DNA of 64,000 bases from Acidocella sp. (GTDB taxonomy: Bacteria > Pseudomonadota > Alphaproteobacteria > Acetobacterales > Acetobacteraceae), in assembly GCA_026224875.1 (NCBI GenBank), contig JAMFRU010000108.1, positions 1 through 64,000 of the forward strand, given 5' to 3'. The notes below the pieces were generated by a model. It had not been told where the DNA came from. It ran no database searches and was given only the letters and a program-made list of their open reading frames with translations. Positions 36,976 to 46,125 of this stretch are shown piece by piece. Each line of letters opens with the position of its first letter. Position 1 is the first letter of the stretch. The translations under genes were made by a program, and so were the position numbers.

Positions 36976-38064
36976 TCATTCCACCGGTTGCCCGCAGGAT
37001 ACCAGCAGCGAGGTCAGCTCACGGATCACCGGAAAAATCTCCTGGTTCCAATTGCCGCCCTGCGCGTCATGCGCCGCCTGTTCGGACTCAACAATTCCGC
37101 GGTCCTCTTTGAAAATCCGCTCGGTGAACAGCACCAGTGCCGGCCAGCCCAGCGTGAGCAGGCTGCGTCCCATTATGCCGTCGGGCTTGTGAATGCAGAT
37201 CATCCCGAACGTCCGTATGGTCTTCTGCTCGGCATCCTGCGGCACATACACAATCCACAAATCCATCACCGCCGCACCGCCGCCGGCCGGTATAATCCGC
37301 AGCGTCTGGTAGGGGTATTCCGTGCGGATCGTCATCACATCGCGGTCGTTCACATCGGCCGTGCGCCTGCCGCCGAACACCGCGGCCTCGCCCAAGGGCT
37401 GTTTGCCGGCGGTGCGCGCAAAGGTATATTGCACCTCCAGCCAGTCGTCCCCCAGTTTGCGGCCGAGGTAACGCGGGCGGATCTGCCCCATGATCTTGCG
37501 GTGCAAAAACTGATGATTCATATCCATCAGATTTTCATGCATGAAGGAGTAGTGGCATTTTATCCGGCGCCCAAACCGGCGGACCTTGTAGTCCGGGCTG
37601 ACGGCGGCACTCAAATTGGGGAAATTATCGGCCTTCGCAGGGTCGCCCGGAAAGACGAAAATTAATCCGGCCTCTTCCCGGCATGGATACGATTTAACGC
37701 CGTTCGGCATCTTGCCTTTGCCGAGATAGGGTACATCGGTGCATTTTCCGGAGGCATCATAGGTCCAGCCATGATACCCGCATTTAATCGCGCAGCCCGT
37801 AACCGTACCCATGTCCAAGGGTACCTGGCGGTGCGCGCAGCGGTTTTCCAGTGCGAATACAGCGCCTTCCTTGGGCCGCACCAGCACAATCGGCGCGCCA
37901 GCAAAGTTGGTGGCATGCGGCTTGGCGGTTTTCAATTCATGAGACCAGGCCACCGGATACCAGAAATCGGGGCTTATCTTCACGCGTCTCGCATTTATAT
38001 CCGGGCCGACACTGGTTACGGGTGGCTCTGCCGCTTCAACGGTGTCGGCGAGGATCTGATTCAT
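36976..38064 (-). CDS. Rieske 2Fe-2S aromatic oxygenase, large subunit
   Basis: A 362-residue oxygenase of the vanillate-demethylase/PAO-like class. The Rieske site is C76-x-H78-x16-C95-x2-H98 (CAHRQVP and CGYHGW). The mononuclear iron region is HENLMDMNHQFLHRKIM, with the D-x-x-H-x4-H spacing. It would hydroxylate or demethylate an aromatic or related compound using electrons from a reductase not found nearby. ATG 38064 was chosen for the AGGAA site 8-12 nt upstream. It is divergent from the amidohydrolase at 38319 with a 254-bp shared spacer, suggesting a common catabolic role. Confidence 0.9.
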   Translation of the reverse strand: MNQILADTVEAAEPPVTSVGPDINARRVKISPDFWYPVAWSHELKTAKPHATNFAGAPIVLVRPKEGAVFALENRCAHRQVPLDMGTVTGCAIKCGYHGWTYDASGKCTDVPYLGKGKMPNGVKSYPCREEAGLIFVFPGDPAKADNFPNLSAAVSPDYKVRRFGRRIKCHYSFMHENLMDMNHQFLHRKIMGQIRPRYLGRKLGDDWLEVQYTFARTAGKQPLGEAAVFGGRRTADVNDRDVMTIRTEYPYQTLRIIPAGGGAAVMDLWIVYVPQDAEQKTIRTFGMICIHKPDGIMGRSLLTLGWPALVLFTERIFKEDRGIVESEQAAHDAQGGNWNQEIFPVIRELTSLLVSCGQPVE

Positions 38065-38318
38065 GCAAGATTTCCTGATAAATTTCACGAACGCTACTTG
38101 GACATAAGGCACACACCTCCCCATTTCACCGGTTGAGGAGATGTTTCGGCAAGATTAGACCGGCGATCCGCCCCAAGCATGTTACGAATTTGCAAGCTGA
38201 CCCTGGCGTCACCCTGCGCTGACCTGTCCGCCACCGTCAATTGATAGCACGCAGCAGACATGCTACCGGTTTTCCATAAACCAACGCTACACACCGCTGC
38301 CACACGAGGAGAAACGCC
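38065..38318. promoter_or_regulatory. Shared divergent control region, Rieske oxygenase / amidohydrolase
   Basis: A 254-bp gene-free spacer holds both promoters by position. No regulator gene is adjacent and no strong dyad was identified by eye. The amidohydrolase has a GAGGAGA site at 38299-38307 region just before its ATG. Confidence 0.45.
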
Positions 38319-39584
38319 ATGGCCGAGAATTCAACCGCGGAACTCGCGACCGACGCCAAGAAATATTGGTCCGACGAGGGCTGGAAGGCCGGCGGCGTTC
38401 TGCGCGAGGTCGATTACGCCTCCCAGTCCGGCGGCCTGCATCCTTTGCTCAAAGGGGTCAAAATCGTCGATTGCGACACCCATGTCACCGAAGCGCCGGA
38501 CATGTTCACCAAGCGCGCCCCGGCCAAGTTCAAGGGCAAAGTGCCGGAAGTCCGCCGTGTGGACGGTGTTGACCGCTGGTTCGTGGGCGACCGTAATTTC
38601 GGCTCGCTCGGCGGCAATGTCATCCGTGCCGACAATAACAAACTGCTCGGCCGTCTCGCCTTCCCGACCATCGATGAAGGCCATATCGGCGCCTGGGACA
38701 CCAAGGCCCGCCTGCAATCCATGGACGACATGGGGGTCTACGCCCAGATCTGCTTCCAGAATTCCGGCGTTACCCAGGCCGGCTCGCTGATGGCGCTTGG
38801 CGATAACGAGCTCGCCGTCACCATCATCAAAATCTATAACGACACCGCCGCCGAGCGCCAGCAGGAATCCGGCCAGCGGCTGTTCACCATGGCGCATCTG
38901 CCGCTCTGGAACCAGGCCGAGATGATGGCCGAAGCCAAGCGCTGTATCGATATGGGTCTCAAAGGCTTCGTTCTGCCCGACACCCCCGAGCGTCTCGGCA
39001 TGCCGTCGTTCATGGATGAATATTGGACGCCGTTCCTGCATTTGTGCGAAGAGTCCGGCTCGCCGCTCAACTTCCATCTGAACGCCGCCATTGACCCCAA
39101 CACGCTCACCTGGAAGGGGTTCGAGTTCGAGCAGACCCTCTCCGTGGTCGCCACAATGTACTCCATCGGCAACGCCGCCACGCTCGGCAACTGGATCGTC
39201 AGCGGCCGGCTGGACCGCCATCCCAAGCTCAAAATCGGCCTCATCGAAAGCGGCATGGGCTGGGTGCCCTTCGCGGTCGAGGCACTGGAGCATCAGTTCG
39301 ACGAGATGCTGGCCGGCAAGAAATCCCTGCTGAAACGCCGCCCCTGGCAGTATTTCCGCGACCATTTCTTCGTCACCTTCTGGTTCGAGACGGTTGGGCC
39401 GAAGCTGCTGCTGGAAGCCATCGGTGAGGATAACGTGCTGTTCGAAACCGATTTCCCGCACCCGACCTCGCTTTACCCCGGCGTGCAGGAGCATATCGTC
39501 AAGGTGCTCGGCGCCTATACGCCGGAGACCCGCAAAAAAGTGCTGCAAAGCAACGCGGCGCGGCTCTACAATCTGCCGTTCTAA
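38319..39584 (+). CDS. Amidohydrolase-2 family hydrolase/decarboxylase
   Basis: A 421-residue TIM-barrel metal-dependent enzyme of the ACMSD-like amidohydrolase family (PF04909). The first metal motif is IVDCDTHVTEAPDMF. Later markers are FHLNAAIDPNT (metal His region), GLIESGMGWVPFAVEALEHQ and NVLFETDFPHPTSLYPG, whose Asp/His pair completes the site. Members decarboxylate or hydrolyse aromatic and cyclic catabolites, so pairing with the Rieske oxygenase suggests successive steps on one substrate. It starts at ATG 38319 with a strong ribosome site. Codon use is strongly biased to GC-ending codons, as expected of a well-expressed gene. Confidence 0.88.
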   Translation: MAENSTAELATDAKKYWSDEGWKAGGVLREVDYASQSGGLHPLLKGVKIVDCDTHVTEAPDMFTKRAPAKFKGKVPEVRRVDGVDRWFVGDRNFGSLGGNVIRADNNKLLGRLAFPTIDEGHIGAWDTKARLQSMDDMGVYAQICFQNSGVTQAGSLMALGDNELAVTIIKIYNDTAAERQQESGQRLFTMAHLPLWNQAEMMAEAKRCIDMGLKGFVLPDTPERLGMPSFMDEYWTPFLHLCEESGSPLNFHLNAAIDPNTLTWKGFEFEQTLSVVATMYSIGNAATLGNWIVSGRLDRHPKLKIGLIESGMGWVPFAVEALEHQFDEMLAGKKSLLKRRPWQYFRDHFFVTFWFETVGPKLLLEAIGEDNVLFETDFPHPTSLYPGVQEHIVKVLGAYTPETRKKVLQSNAARLYNLPF

Positions 39585-39592
39585 TCGGGCAC

Positions 39593-39619
39593 GAACCCAG
39601 GCCTTCCGGGCCTGGGTTC
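39593..39619 (+). terminator. Strong hairpin after the amidohydrolase gene
   Basis: An 11-bp perfect stem (GAACCCAGGCC / GGCCTGGGTTC) with a 5-nt loop starts 8 bp after the stop codon. It has no U tract, so it may be a partial terminator, processing site or mRNA stabiliser between the amidohydrolase and the 87-residue gene. Confidence 0.6.
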
Positions 39620-39644
39620 TCTCCGCAGCTTAAGGGACCAAAAC

Positions 39645-39908
39645 ATGGCTGACGAAGACAAGCGGCTGGCAGCCACGGAACGCGTGGTCAAGCTGGAAGA
39701 AGAGCTTGAGGCCTCAGGCGTGGCCTATCATGACGACGATTCCCTGGCGCTCGCCCGCGCCCGGCTGCACGAATGGGTGGACAGCATCGCCGCCACGGTG
39801 ATCTCCCCGGCGCTCGGCCGAGTTACCCTCATTCACGCCGATGGCGGCCAATCCACCATCATTTCCCCAACCCTGCCGTTCACGATGAGCAAACCGGCCG
39901 GCCAGTAA
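39645..39908 (+). CDS. Small hypothetical protein downstream of the amidohydrolase
   Basis: An 87-residue protein with an acidic helical N-terminus (DKRLAATERVVKLEEELEA) and a C-terminal beta-type stretch (GRVTLIHADGGQSTIISPTL). AGGGA lies upstream of ATG 39645. It is 60 bp from the amidohydrolase, separated by the hairpin. No family recognised. Codon use like the neighbour supports it being real; it might be a small accessory subunit of the same pathway. Confidence 0.55.
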   Translation: MADEDKRLAATERVVKLEEELEASGVAYHDDDSLALARARLHEWVDSIAATVISPALGRVTLIHADGGQSTIISPTLPFTMSKPAGQ

Positions 39909-40200
39909 GTCACTCCCAGCGTGGCAAGCCGTAAAAATACGGCGCCATCCGAGCGCCGCTATTAGCACCGCCCGCCGTAGCCCGATGGCATGGCCGGCCA
40001 AACTGGCCACGGCGGCAATCCAGCCGGCAGGAGAGCCGGGCGCTGGTGCGGGTCATGCCCGCCCAAATGGCCATAAACTCGGCCCCAATAGGTCAGCACT
40101 AATGCATGATTGAGGTGGCATGCCCCAATCTTTAATGTTATTTAGCAACCGGATCGCGGCAACGGCCGTGTTTAAGCCCCTAAAAACTGCGCGCGAATAA

Positions 40201-40893
40201 ATGAACCCCACAAACCCTGACGGCAGTCCTGACAAAAACAATTCTGACAAAAACATGGAACCAAAAACAATGGCGGTGCGCGGCGATTTAAGTGAGCTCG
40301 AGCTCGACGCGCTCACCGAGCTTGTGAATATCGGCGTCAGCCGTGCTGCCAACAGCCTGCGTGAGATGGTCGGCGAGGAGGTCTTTCTCACCGTCCCCTC
40401 CGTCATCATCCTCTCCCGGCCGGATGCGGCCTTCGCCATCCGCCAGGGCAATTCCAACCCCATGGTGGCCGTGCGCCAAGCTTTTCAGGGCGAATTCTCC
40501 GGCTGCGCGCTGCTGATGTTCCCCGAGCCGAACAGCCTGGAACTGGTCCGCGCGGTCACGCGTGGCGATCTCTCGCTCGACGATATCATCGAGCTGGAAC
40601 AGGAGGCCCTGGCTGAGATAGGCAACATCATCCTCAACGGTTGCATGGCAACCATCGCCAATCTGCTGGAACGCAGCCTCACCATGTCCTTGCCTGAAAT
40701 CATCCGCGGCTCGGGGTTGGACTTCTTCGAGCTCTCCCCCTCGGGCAGCGATGACGGCATATTATTCGTGCGGATCAACTTCAGCCTGAAGGGGCGCGAG
40801 GTCAGCGGCTATGTCGCCATCGTCATGGATTTCCTCTCCCTGGCGGCACTCCGCGCCCTGGTTGCGGATTTTATCCGCCGCGCCGCCGGGTGA
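40201..40893 (+). CDS. CheC-family phosphatase-like protein (first copy)
   Basis: A 230-residue CheC/CheX/FliY-family protein. Both halves keep the CheY-P phosphatase consensus D/S-x3-E-x2-N-x22-P: DALTELVN then 22 residues to P in TVP, and EALAEIGN then 22 residues to P in SLPEI (the second starts with Glu). CheC proteins remove phosphate from CheY and, with CheD, tune adaptation; no cheD is present here. The N-terminal 25 residues are Asn/Lys-rich and disordered. ATG 40201 is the first in frame; ATG 40258 (MEPKT) and 40270 are alternatives. It opens the chemosensory operon and is a paralogue of the protein at 49610. Confidence 0.85.
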   Translation: MNPTNPDGSPDKNNSDKNMEPKTMAVRGDLSELELDALTELVNIGVSRAANSLREMVGEEVFLTVPSVIILSRPDAAFAIRQGNSNPMVAVRQAFQGEFSGCALLMFPEPNSLELVRAVTRGDLSLDDIIELEQEALAEIGNIILNGCMATIANLLERSLTMSLPEIIRGSGLDFFELSPSGSDDGILFVRINFSLKGREVSGYVAIVMDFLSLAALRALVADFIRRAAG

Positions 40894-40971
40894 ACTTTCG
40901 GCCCTGCATCACCATAATGTGGTCACCATAACATCAAGAGCGTACCAACGGGCGCAGCGCGGGAGAGTTGA

Positions 40972-42882
40972 ATGGCTTTGGTGAAGACGTCAAAAATAAC
41001 GCCCCAAATAACGCAGGACAAAACGGCGCCCGCTAAACCCGCCCCCACCCGCCCGGCAGCCAACGCAGCCCCAGCCGGCCAACTCGCCAAAGCCGCCGAA
41101 CGTGTCGCCGCCGCCACTGAGGAACTCGCCGCTGGCATCACCGAAGCCTCCGCCGCCGCGGAACAATTACGCAGCGCCATGGGGCAGATCGCCGCCGGCG
41201 CGGGTGAGGCCGCGGGTGCCTCGCAGCAGCAGCTGGGTGCCATTAAGAGTATCGTCGTCAATCTCGATGCTGCCCGTAACGAGGCGGAACAATGCGACCG
41301 CCGCACCGCCGCTGTGCAATCCGTACTGGCCGAAACCGCCAGCCAGATCACCAGCTCCGTGCGCTCCATCGAGCAGAACATCACCCGCCAGCAGGCCAGC
41401 ACCATCACCATCCAGGAGCTTGCCCGCCGCGCCGAAGCCATCGGCGAAATCACCCTCACCGTCAGCCGCATCTCCGACCAGACCAATCTGCTGGCGCTGA
41501 ACGCCGCCATCGAGGCTGCGCGTGCCGGTGAGCAGGGCAGGGGCTTCGCCGTCGTGGCCGAGGAGGTACGGGCTCTGGCCGAAAAATCCGAGAAAAGCGC
41601 GCAATCCGTGCTCGGCTTCGCCCGCATTATCCAGCAGGATGTCGAAAAAATCGTCGCCGGCGTTTCCGCTTCAGCGGAAAAAGCCGCGCGGGACAGCAAA
41701 ATCGGCGGTGTGGTGGTCGAAGAGCTGACCGGTATGCGCCAGGACATGACCGAGGCCGCAACCTCAGCCCAGGAAATCCTGGGAGCTGCGATCGAGATCG
41801 GCCGCGCGGCATTTGAAGCCCAGCGTGGCGCCGAGCAAGTGGCCAGTGCCGCGCAAGAGCAATCCGCCGCCGCCGAAGAAGCACAGCAGGCCATCGCGGA
41901 ACAGGCCCGCGCGCTTGACCAGGGCCAGACGGCGGCCAGCGCGTTGGCCAGGCTCTCGCAATCACTGCTGGCGGGCGACGCTGGTTCGGCCGCACCGCAG
42001 ATCGGCGCCACCGCCGAGCAGCTTTCCGCCACCATCCAGGAGCTTTCGGGTGCCGCCGGGCAGATCATGGTCGCGGTGGAGCAGATCAACCGCGGCTCAC
42101 AGCAACAAGCCAGCGCCACGCAGCAAACTTCCGCCGCTCTTGGCCAAATCGAAAAATCAGCCAAGACCACGCTCCTCAACGCCCAGGCCACCACCCAGCG
42201 CGTCACCGGCATGGGGAGCGCGCTGGGGGCCAGCCGCACCGCTGTCACCGCACTCACCGATAGTGTGACCGGCACGCTGGAGCAGACGCAGGCGAGCCTC
42301 GCGATGATCGACGGTCTCGAACAGGTGAGCCGCCAAATCGATAAAGTCGTCGATAAAATCGCTCAAGGGGCGATGCAGACGACCATGCTCGCCGTAAGCG
42401 GTGCGGTGGAAGCCGCCCGTGCCGGCGAGGCTGGGCGCGGCTTTGCTTTGGTCTCGGCCGATATCCGCAGCCTCGCTCAGGAGGCGACGGACAGCGCCGA
42501 CCAGGTAAAGGACACGGTGCGCGGTATCATCGACCAGATCGCCTCCGCGCGCCGCAGCCTGGAGCATGTTACCACCGCCGCCGAGGCCGAAACCGAGAAG
42601 AACCTCTCGCTGTTCACGGCACTCGACAAAGTGGAGGCCGAACTCGCCGCTCTGGCCGGCGCCAATCATTCCATCCAGCAGGGTGCTAAGGCCATCGACG
42701 CCGCGGTTGCCGAAACTCTGCTCGGCGCGCGCCAGATCGCCACCGCCGCCGAGGAGGCCAGTGCCGCCGCCCGCCAGGCCGCCATTGCCGCCGGGGAACA
42801 AGCGCGCGGTGCCGAAGATTTGGCCGCCGCCATCGAGGAGATCGCCTCGCTCGCGGATCATCTCAACGCGCCAGATGCCTGA
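40972..42882 (+). CDS. Soluble methyl-accepting chemotaxis protein with two signalling tips
   Basis: A 636-residue protein, almost entirely Ala/Glu-rich helical coiled coil. No membrane segment or ligand-binding domain is evident. A canonical hairpin tip lies at about residues 166-205 ([20 protein letters not shown], then [16 protein letters not shown]). A second, divergent one lies at about 466-505 ([20 protein letters not shown], then [14 protein letters not shown]). The second lacks the classical E[12 protein letters not shown] core. GAGAG precedes ATG 40972. Its stop overlaps the triple-CheW gene by 8 nt. A cytosolic receptor sensing metabolic state, or signal relay through a partner, is inferred. 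Confidence 0.87.
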   Translation: MALVKTSKITPQITQDKTAPAKPAPTRPAANAAPAGQLAKAAERVAAATEELAAGITEASAAAEQLRSAMGQIAAGAGEAAGASQQQLGAIKSIVVNLDAARNEAEQCDRRTAAVQSVLAETASQITSSVRSIEQNITRQQASTITIQELARRAEAIGEITLTVSRISDQTNLLALNAAIEAARAGEQGRGFAVVAEEVRALAEKSEKSAQSVLGFARIIQQDVEKIVAGVSASAEKAARDSKIGGVVVEELTGMRQDMTEAATSAQEILGAAIEIGRAAFEAQRGAEQVASAAQEQSAAAEEAQQAIAEQARALDQGQTAASALARLSQSLLAGDAGSAAPQIGATAEQLSATIQELSGAAGQIMVAVEQINRGSQQQASATQQTSAALGQIEKSAKTTLLNAQATTQRVTGMGSALGASRTAVTALTDSVTGTLEQTQASLAMIDGLEQVSRQIDKVVDKIAQGAMQTTMLAVSGAVEAARAGEAGRGFALVSADIRSLAQEATDSADQVKDTVRGIIDQIASARRSLEHVTTAAEAETEKNLSLFTALDKVEAELAALAGANHSIQQGAKAIDAAVAETLLGARQIATAAEEASAAARQAAIAAGEQARGAEDLAAAIEEIASLADHLNAPDA

Positions 42883-42903
42883 ATCCGTGATGCCTGAATC
42901 CGC
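42874..42903 (+). repeat. 15-bp tandem duplication across the receptor/CheW junction
   Basis: GATGCCTGAATCCGT at 42874-42888 is followed by GATGCCTGAATCCGC at 42889-42903 (14 of 15 identical). Each copy has an ATG, giving [10 protein letters not shown] and two possible starts (42875 and 42890) for the CheW protein. The receptor's TGA lies in the first copy. Confidence 0.85.
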
Positions 42904-44449
42904 GCAAAATCAGGAAATTCGCCGCTACCTCACCTTCCAGAGTGCCGGGCAGGCCTATGCGCTCCCGGCCGATGAGGTGGCGGAAATCATACTGCTTCCG
43001 CCGGTCACGCGCCTGCCGCAAAGCCCGGCCGCACTGCTCGGCATGGCGAATTTTCGCGGCGTGGCCGTGGCCGTGGCCAGCCTGCGGGCGCTGCTGGGCC
43101 AGGCCACCGCGCGCCAGGAAACCGCGCCCACACAAGCCCGCGCCATCCTGCTCGGCGGCACCGCCCCGGTCGCACTGTCCATCGATCATGTTGCCGCGCT
43201 GGTCACCATCCCCGCCGGGCGCGTTGAAACCAACCATACCGAACTCGCCGCCCACCCCGGCGAGCGCCTGCGCGGCGCCTTCCAGCCCGAGGGCGGCGAG
43301 GTCACAAAAATCCTGGATATCCAGCACCTGCTGACCCAGGCTTTTGCGCAAGCCACGGCAACCCCGCGCCATACCACCGCGCGCACAGCCAACCGCGCCG
43401 CCCCGGCGGAGAGCGCACAGACAGAGCAACTGCTCGTCAACTTCGAAGTCGCCGGCCAGGATTTTGCGCTGCCGATGCATGAGGTCCAGGAAATCATCCC
43501 GCTCCCGCCGGTCATCGCCCAGGTGCCGCGTGCCGAAACCCTGCTGCTCGGCATGGTGAATTTCTGCGACCGGCTACTGCCCTTGCTCTCTTTGCGCGGT
43601 CTGCTGGGTTTCCCTGTGCCCCAAACCCACAGCCCCCAGGCCAAGATCATCGTCACCAGCATCGCGGGCCAGAACGTCGGGCTGGTGGTGGACCGCGCCT
43701 GCGCGACCATCCAACCCGCCCCTGGCTCTATCCAGCCAGTCCCTGCCATGCTGGCCGCCCGCATGGGTGGCGAGAGCCGCATCCACGCCATTCACCGCGA
43801 TGCCGCCAGCGGCAAAATCACCTCCATCCTCGCCACCGGTAGCCTGTTCGGAGCAGACATCATGGCGCGCCTCACTCAAACCTCAGCGCAAACCACGGCA
43901 CCAACCAAACCCAGGGCCAACCACGCCACACAGCAATTCCTGGTCTTCCGCCTTGGGCCTGATGAATTTGCCCTCCCCATCGCCGCGGTGGACGAGGTCG
44001 CGGCCGCACCGGAAAAAATCACCCGCCTGCCCAAAACCCCAAAATTCCTCGAAGGCGTTATCAACCTGCGCGGCGAGGTCCTGCCCATCATCGACCAGCG
44101 CCGCCGCTTCGACATGCCCCCATACGACGGCCCCGCCGGGCGGCAGCGCCTCGTCGTCACCCGCAGCCAGCGCCACCGCGCCGGCCTGCGGGTAGATGCC
44201 ATTTCCGGCGTGCTGGGCGCGACCGAAAACGAAATCGAGCCCGCCCCGCACCTCACCGGCGAGGACACCTGCCTGGTCACCGGCGTGCTCAACCTGCCGT
44301 CCGATAGTCCCCAGAGCACCGGCCGCATGATTCTGCTGCTTAACCCCGATGAGCTGCTGAACCGGGCTGAGCGCGGCCTGCTGGATAATTTCGCCCCCGC
44401 TCAGAAGCCGCTCTCACCAAAGCCCCTCTCACCAAAGCAAGCCCCTTGA
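42875..44449 (+). CDS. Triple CheW-domain scaffold protein
   Basis: A 524-residue protein with three CheW-like SH3-pair domains: about residues 15-150 ([29 protein letters not shown]), about 184-330 ([33 protein letters not shown]) and about 353-500 ([36 protein letters not shown]). CheW links receptors to CheA; three in one chain would join several receptors or kinases. The third domain has the most canonical INLRG-x-x-LP-x-ID core. ATG 42875 or 42890 may be used because of the local duplication. It overlaps cheB by 4 nt. Confidence 0.88.
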   Translation: MPESVMPESAQNQEIRRYLTFQSAGQAYALPADEVAEIILLPPVTRLPQSPAALLGMANFRGVAVAVASLRALLGQATARQETAPTQARAILLGGTAPVALSIDHVAALVTIPAGRVETNHTELAAHPGERLRGAFQPEGGEVTKILDIQHLLTQAFAQATATPRHTTARTANRAAPAESAQTEQLLVNFEVAGQDFALPMHEVQEIIPLPPVIAQVPRAETLLLGMVNFCDRLLPLLSLRGLLGFPVPQTHSPQAKIIVTSIAGQNVGLVVDRACATIQPAPGSIQPVPAMLAARMGGESRIHAIHRDAASGKITSILATGSLFGADIMARLTQTSAQTTAPTKPRANHATQQFLVFRLGPDEFALPIAAVDEVAAAPEKITRLPKTPKFLEGVINLRGEVLPIIDQRRRFDMPPYDGPAGRQRLVVTRSQRHRAGLRVDAISGVLGATENEIEPAPHLTGEDTCLVTGVLNLPSDSPQSTGRMILLLNPDELLNRAERGLLDNFAPAQKPLSPKPLSPKQAP

Positions 44450-45513
44450 TCAAGCTCCTCATCGTCGATGATTCAGCCCTGGCGCGAAAGCTGCTGGGCA
44501 AGATCTTCGATGCCGAGGAAGATTTCGACGTGCGTTTCGCCCGCAGCGGCGCGGAGGCACTGGCCGAAATCGCCCGCGACAAACCCGATGTGATAACATT
44601 GGACATTAATATGCCGGATATGGACGGGCTCGCCTGTCTCGACCGCATCATGATCGAGCAACCATGCCCGGTCGTCATGGTCTCCTCCCTCACGGACGAA
44701 GGCGCCGACCTCACTTTGGAGGCATTGCGGCGCGGCGCGGTCGATTTCATCTCCAAACCAGGCCGCGCCATCTCACTCGGCATCGAGGCCATGAGCGCCC
44801 AGCTGGTCGAAAAAACCCGCAACGCCAGCCGTGCCAAACTGCGCAAAAGCCTGCGCCTGCGCGAGCGTGTACGCCACAGTATCGGCACCGGCTGGCCCCT
44901 GCCAGACGCCCGGCCGGGAACTCTTCCCGCGCCAAACCAGGGCCACGGCCTCGTTCTGGCCGGCAGCTCCACCGGCGGCCCGCCCGCACTGGAGGCGTTG
45001 CTCACCCCGCTTCCGGCGGATTTCCCCTGGCCGATCCTGGTCGCCCAGCACATGCCCGCCAGTTTCACCGGCCCGCTCGCTCGCCGCCTCAACCAGCTCT
45101 GCTCCCTCACCATTCTGGAGGTAACGTCCCCCATCCTCATCGCCCCCGGCTGCGTTTACATCGGTCATGGCGATGCCGATATAATCGTGGAACGCCATGC
45201 CGAAGGTCTGGTGGTCAGGCCGGCGGCTTCTCTTGCTGATTATCTTTGGCACCCCAGCGCCGACCGCCTGGTGCGCAGTGCCATGGAGGTGTTGGCGCCG
45301 GAATACCTAATAGGGGTGCTGATGACGGGAATGGGCAATGACGGTGCGGCGGCCATGGCGGCACTGCACAGGGCAGGGGGCAGAACCATCGCCGAATCCG
45401 AGGAGACCGCCGTGGTCTGGGGTATGCCGGGCGAGCTGGTCCGTGCCGGCGGCGCCAGCCTCGTGCTGCCAGTAGGTGACATCGCCCCTCAGCTGCGCAA
45501 GCTGCTCGCCTGA
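44446..45513 (+). CDS. cheB: CheB, receptor methylesterase
   Basis: A 355-residue response regulator with an N-terminal receiver (phosphoacceptor D53 in TLDINMPDMDG, Lys in FISKPG). A linker follows, then a methylesterase domain with catalytic S175 (AGSSTGGPPAL), H202 (AQHMPASF) and D299 (MTGMGNDGAAAM). It removes methyl groups or deamidates Gln on receptors, opposing CheR. It starts with TTG 44446, overlapping the CheW stop (TTGA). The stop overlaps the HEAT gene start (TGATG). No NWETF-type docking target was seen on the receptor C-terminus. Confidence 0.92.
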   Translation: MIKLLIVDDSALARKLLGKIFDAEEDFDVRFARSGAEALAEIARDKPDVITLDINMPDMDGLACLDRIMIEQPCPVVMVSSLTDEGADLTLEALRRGAVDFISKPGRAISLGIEAMSAQLVEKTRNASRAKLRKSLRLRERVRHSIGTGWPLPDARPGTLPAPNQGHGLVLAGSSTGGPPALEALLTPLPADFPWPILVAQHMPASFTGPLARRLNQLCSLTILEVTSPILIAPGCVYIGHGDADIIVERHAEGLVVRPAASLADYLWHPSADRLVRSAMEVLAPEYLIGVLMTGMGNDGAAAMAALHRAGGRTIAESEETAVVWGMPGELVRAGGASLVLPVGDIAPQLRKLLA

Positions 45514-46124
45514 TGCCGCTCATCCGCAAACCCGCCCCCCAGCCGGAACCGGCCGCTTCCGCAGACTGGCACACTCTGGCCGCCCAGCTGCAATCCGGCA
45601 CACCGGATGAACGCTGGAGTGCGGCCCGTGCTTTAGCCGATGCACCGCAATCCGCCCCCGCGCTCAGTGACGCCCTGGCCACCCAGACCGACCCGCGCCT
45701 GCGCGAAGCCATCTTCACCAGTCTGGCCCGGCACAACAACGAACCCGCCCTCCATGTTCTGCTGCACCATCTCCGCACCGATGATGCCTCCCTACGCTCC
45801 GGCGCGCTTGGCGCCATGGCGCTGATGCCGGACATGATCATGCAGCGCCTCGATGCTCTACTGCACGACCAAGACCCCGACATCCGCATCGCCGCCTGCG
45901 ACCTTGCCCGCCACATTCCCGCCGCCGCCACTTTGGCCGCCATCCTTGCCACCGAACCCGTGGTAAATGTCTGCGCCGCCACCATCGACGTGCTGGCCGA
46001 TATCGGCACCCCGGCGGAATGCGCGGCACTCACAGCCTGCGGCAACCGCTTCCCCAACGAAGTCTTCTTGAGTTTTTCAATTAAAACCGCCATGGAGCGG
46101 ATCACCTCGCGCGACGGCGCCTGA
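45513..46124 (+). CDS. HEAT-repeat protein of the chemosensory operon
   Basis: A 203-residue alpha-solenoid protein. HEAT-like units recur every 30-35 residues: DERWSAARALADAP, DPRLREAIFTSLARH, DASLRSGALGAMALM, DPDIRIAACDLARH and VCAATIDVLADIG. Such proteins bind partners rather than catalyse. The gene shares one base with cheB and ends 1 bp before the cheR GTG, so it is clearly part of the operon. HEAT proteins occur in a minority of chemosensory clusters; here it may regulate CheA, CheB or CheR. Confidence 0.8.
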   Translation: MPLIRKPAPQPEPAASADWHTLAAQLQSGTPDERWSAARALADAPQSAPALSDALATQTDPRLREAIFTSLARHNNEPALHVLLHHLRTDDASLRSGALGAMALMPDMIMQRLDALLHDQDPDIRIAACDLARHIPAAATLAAILATEPVVNVCAATIDVLADIGTPAECAALTACGNRFPNEVFLSFSIKTAMERITSRDGA

Positions 46125-46125
46125 G

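Noticed and set aside
38331-39548. A 405-codon open frame antisense to the amidohydrolase
   Set aside because: It mirrors a high-GC gene with strong third-position bias. The sense strand has clear amidohydrolase motifs, and the antisense product has no recognisable features or ribosome site.
40923-42275. A 450-codon antisense frame rich in Ala, Ser and Cys across the receptor gene
   Set aside because: Low-complexity mirror of an Ala/Glu-rich coiled coil; not protein-like.
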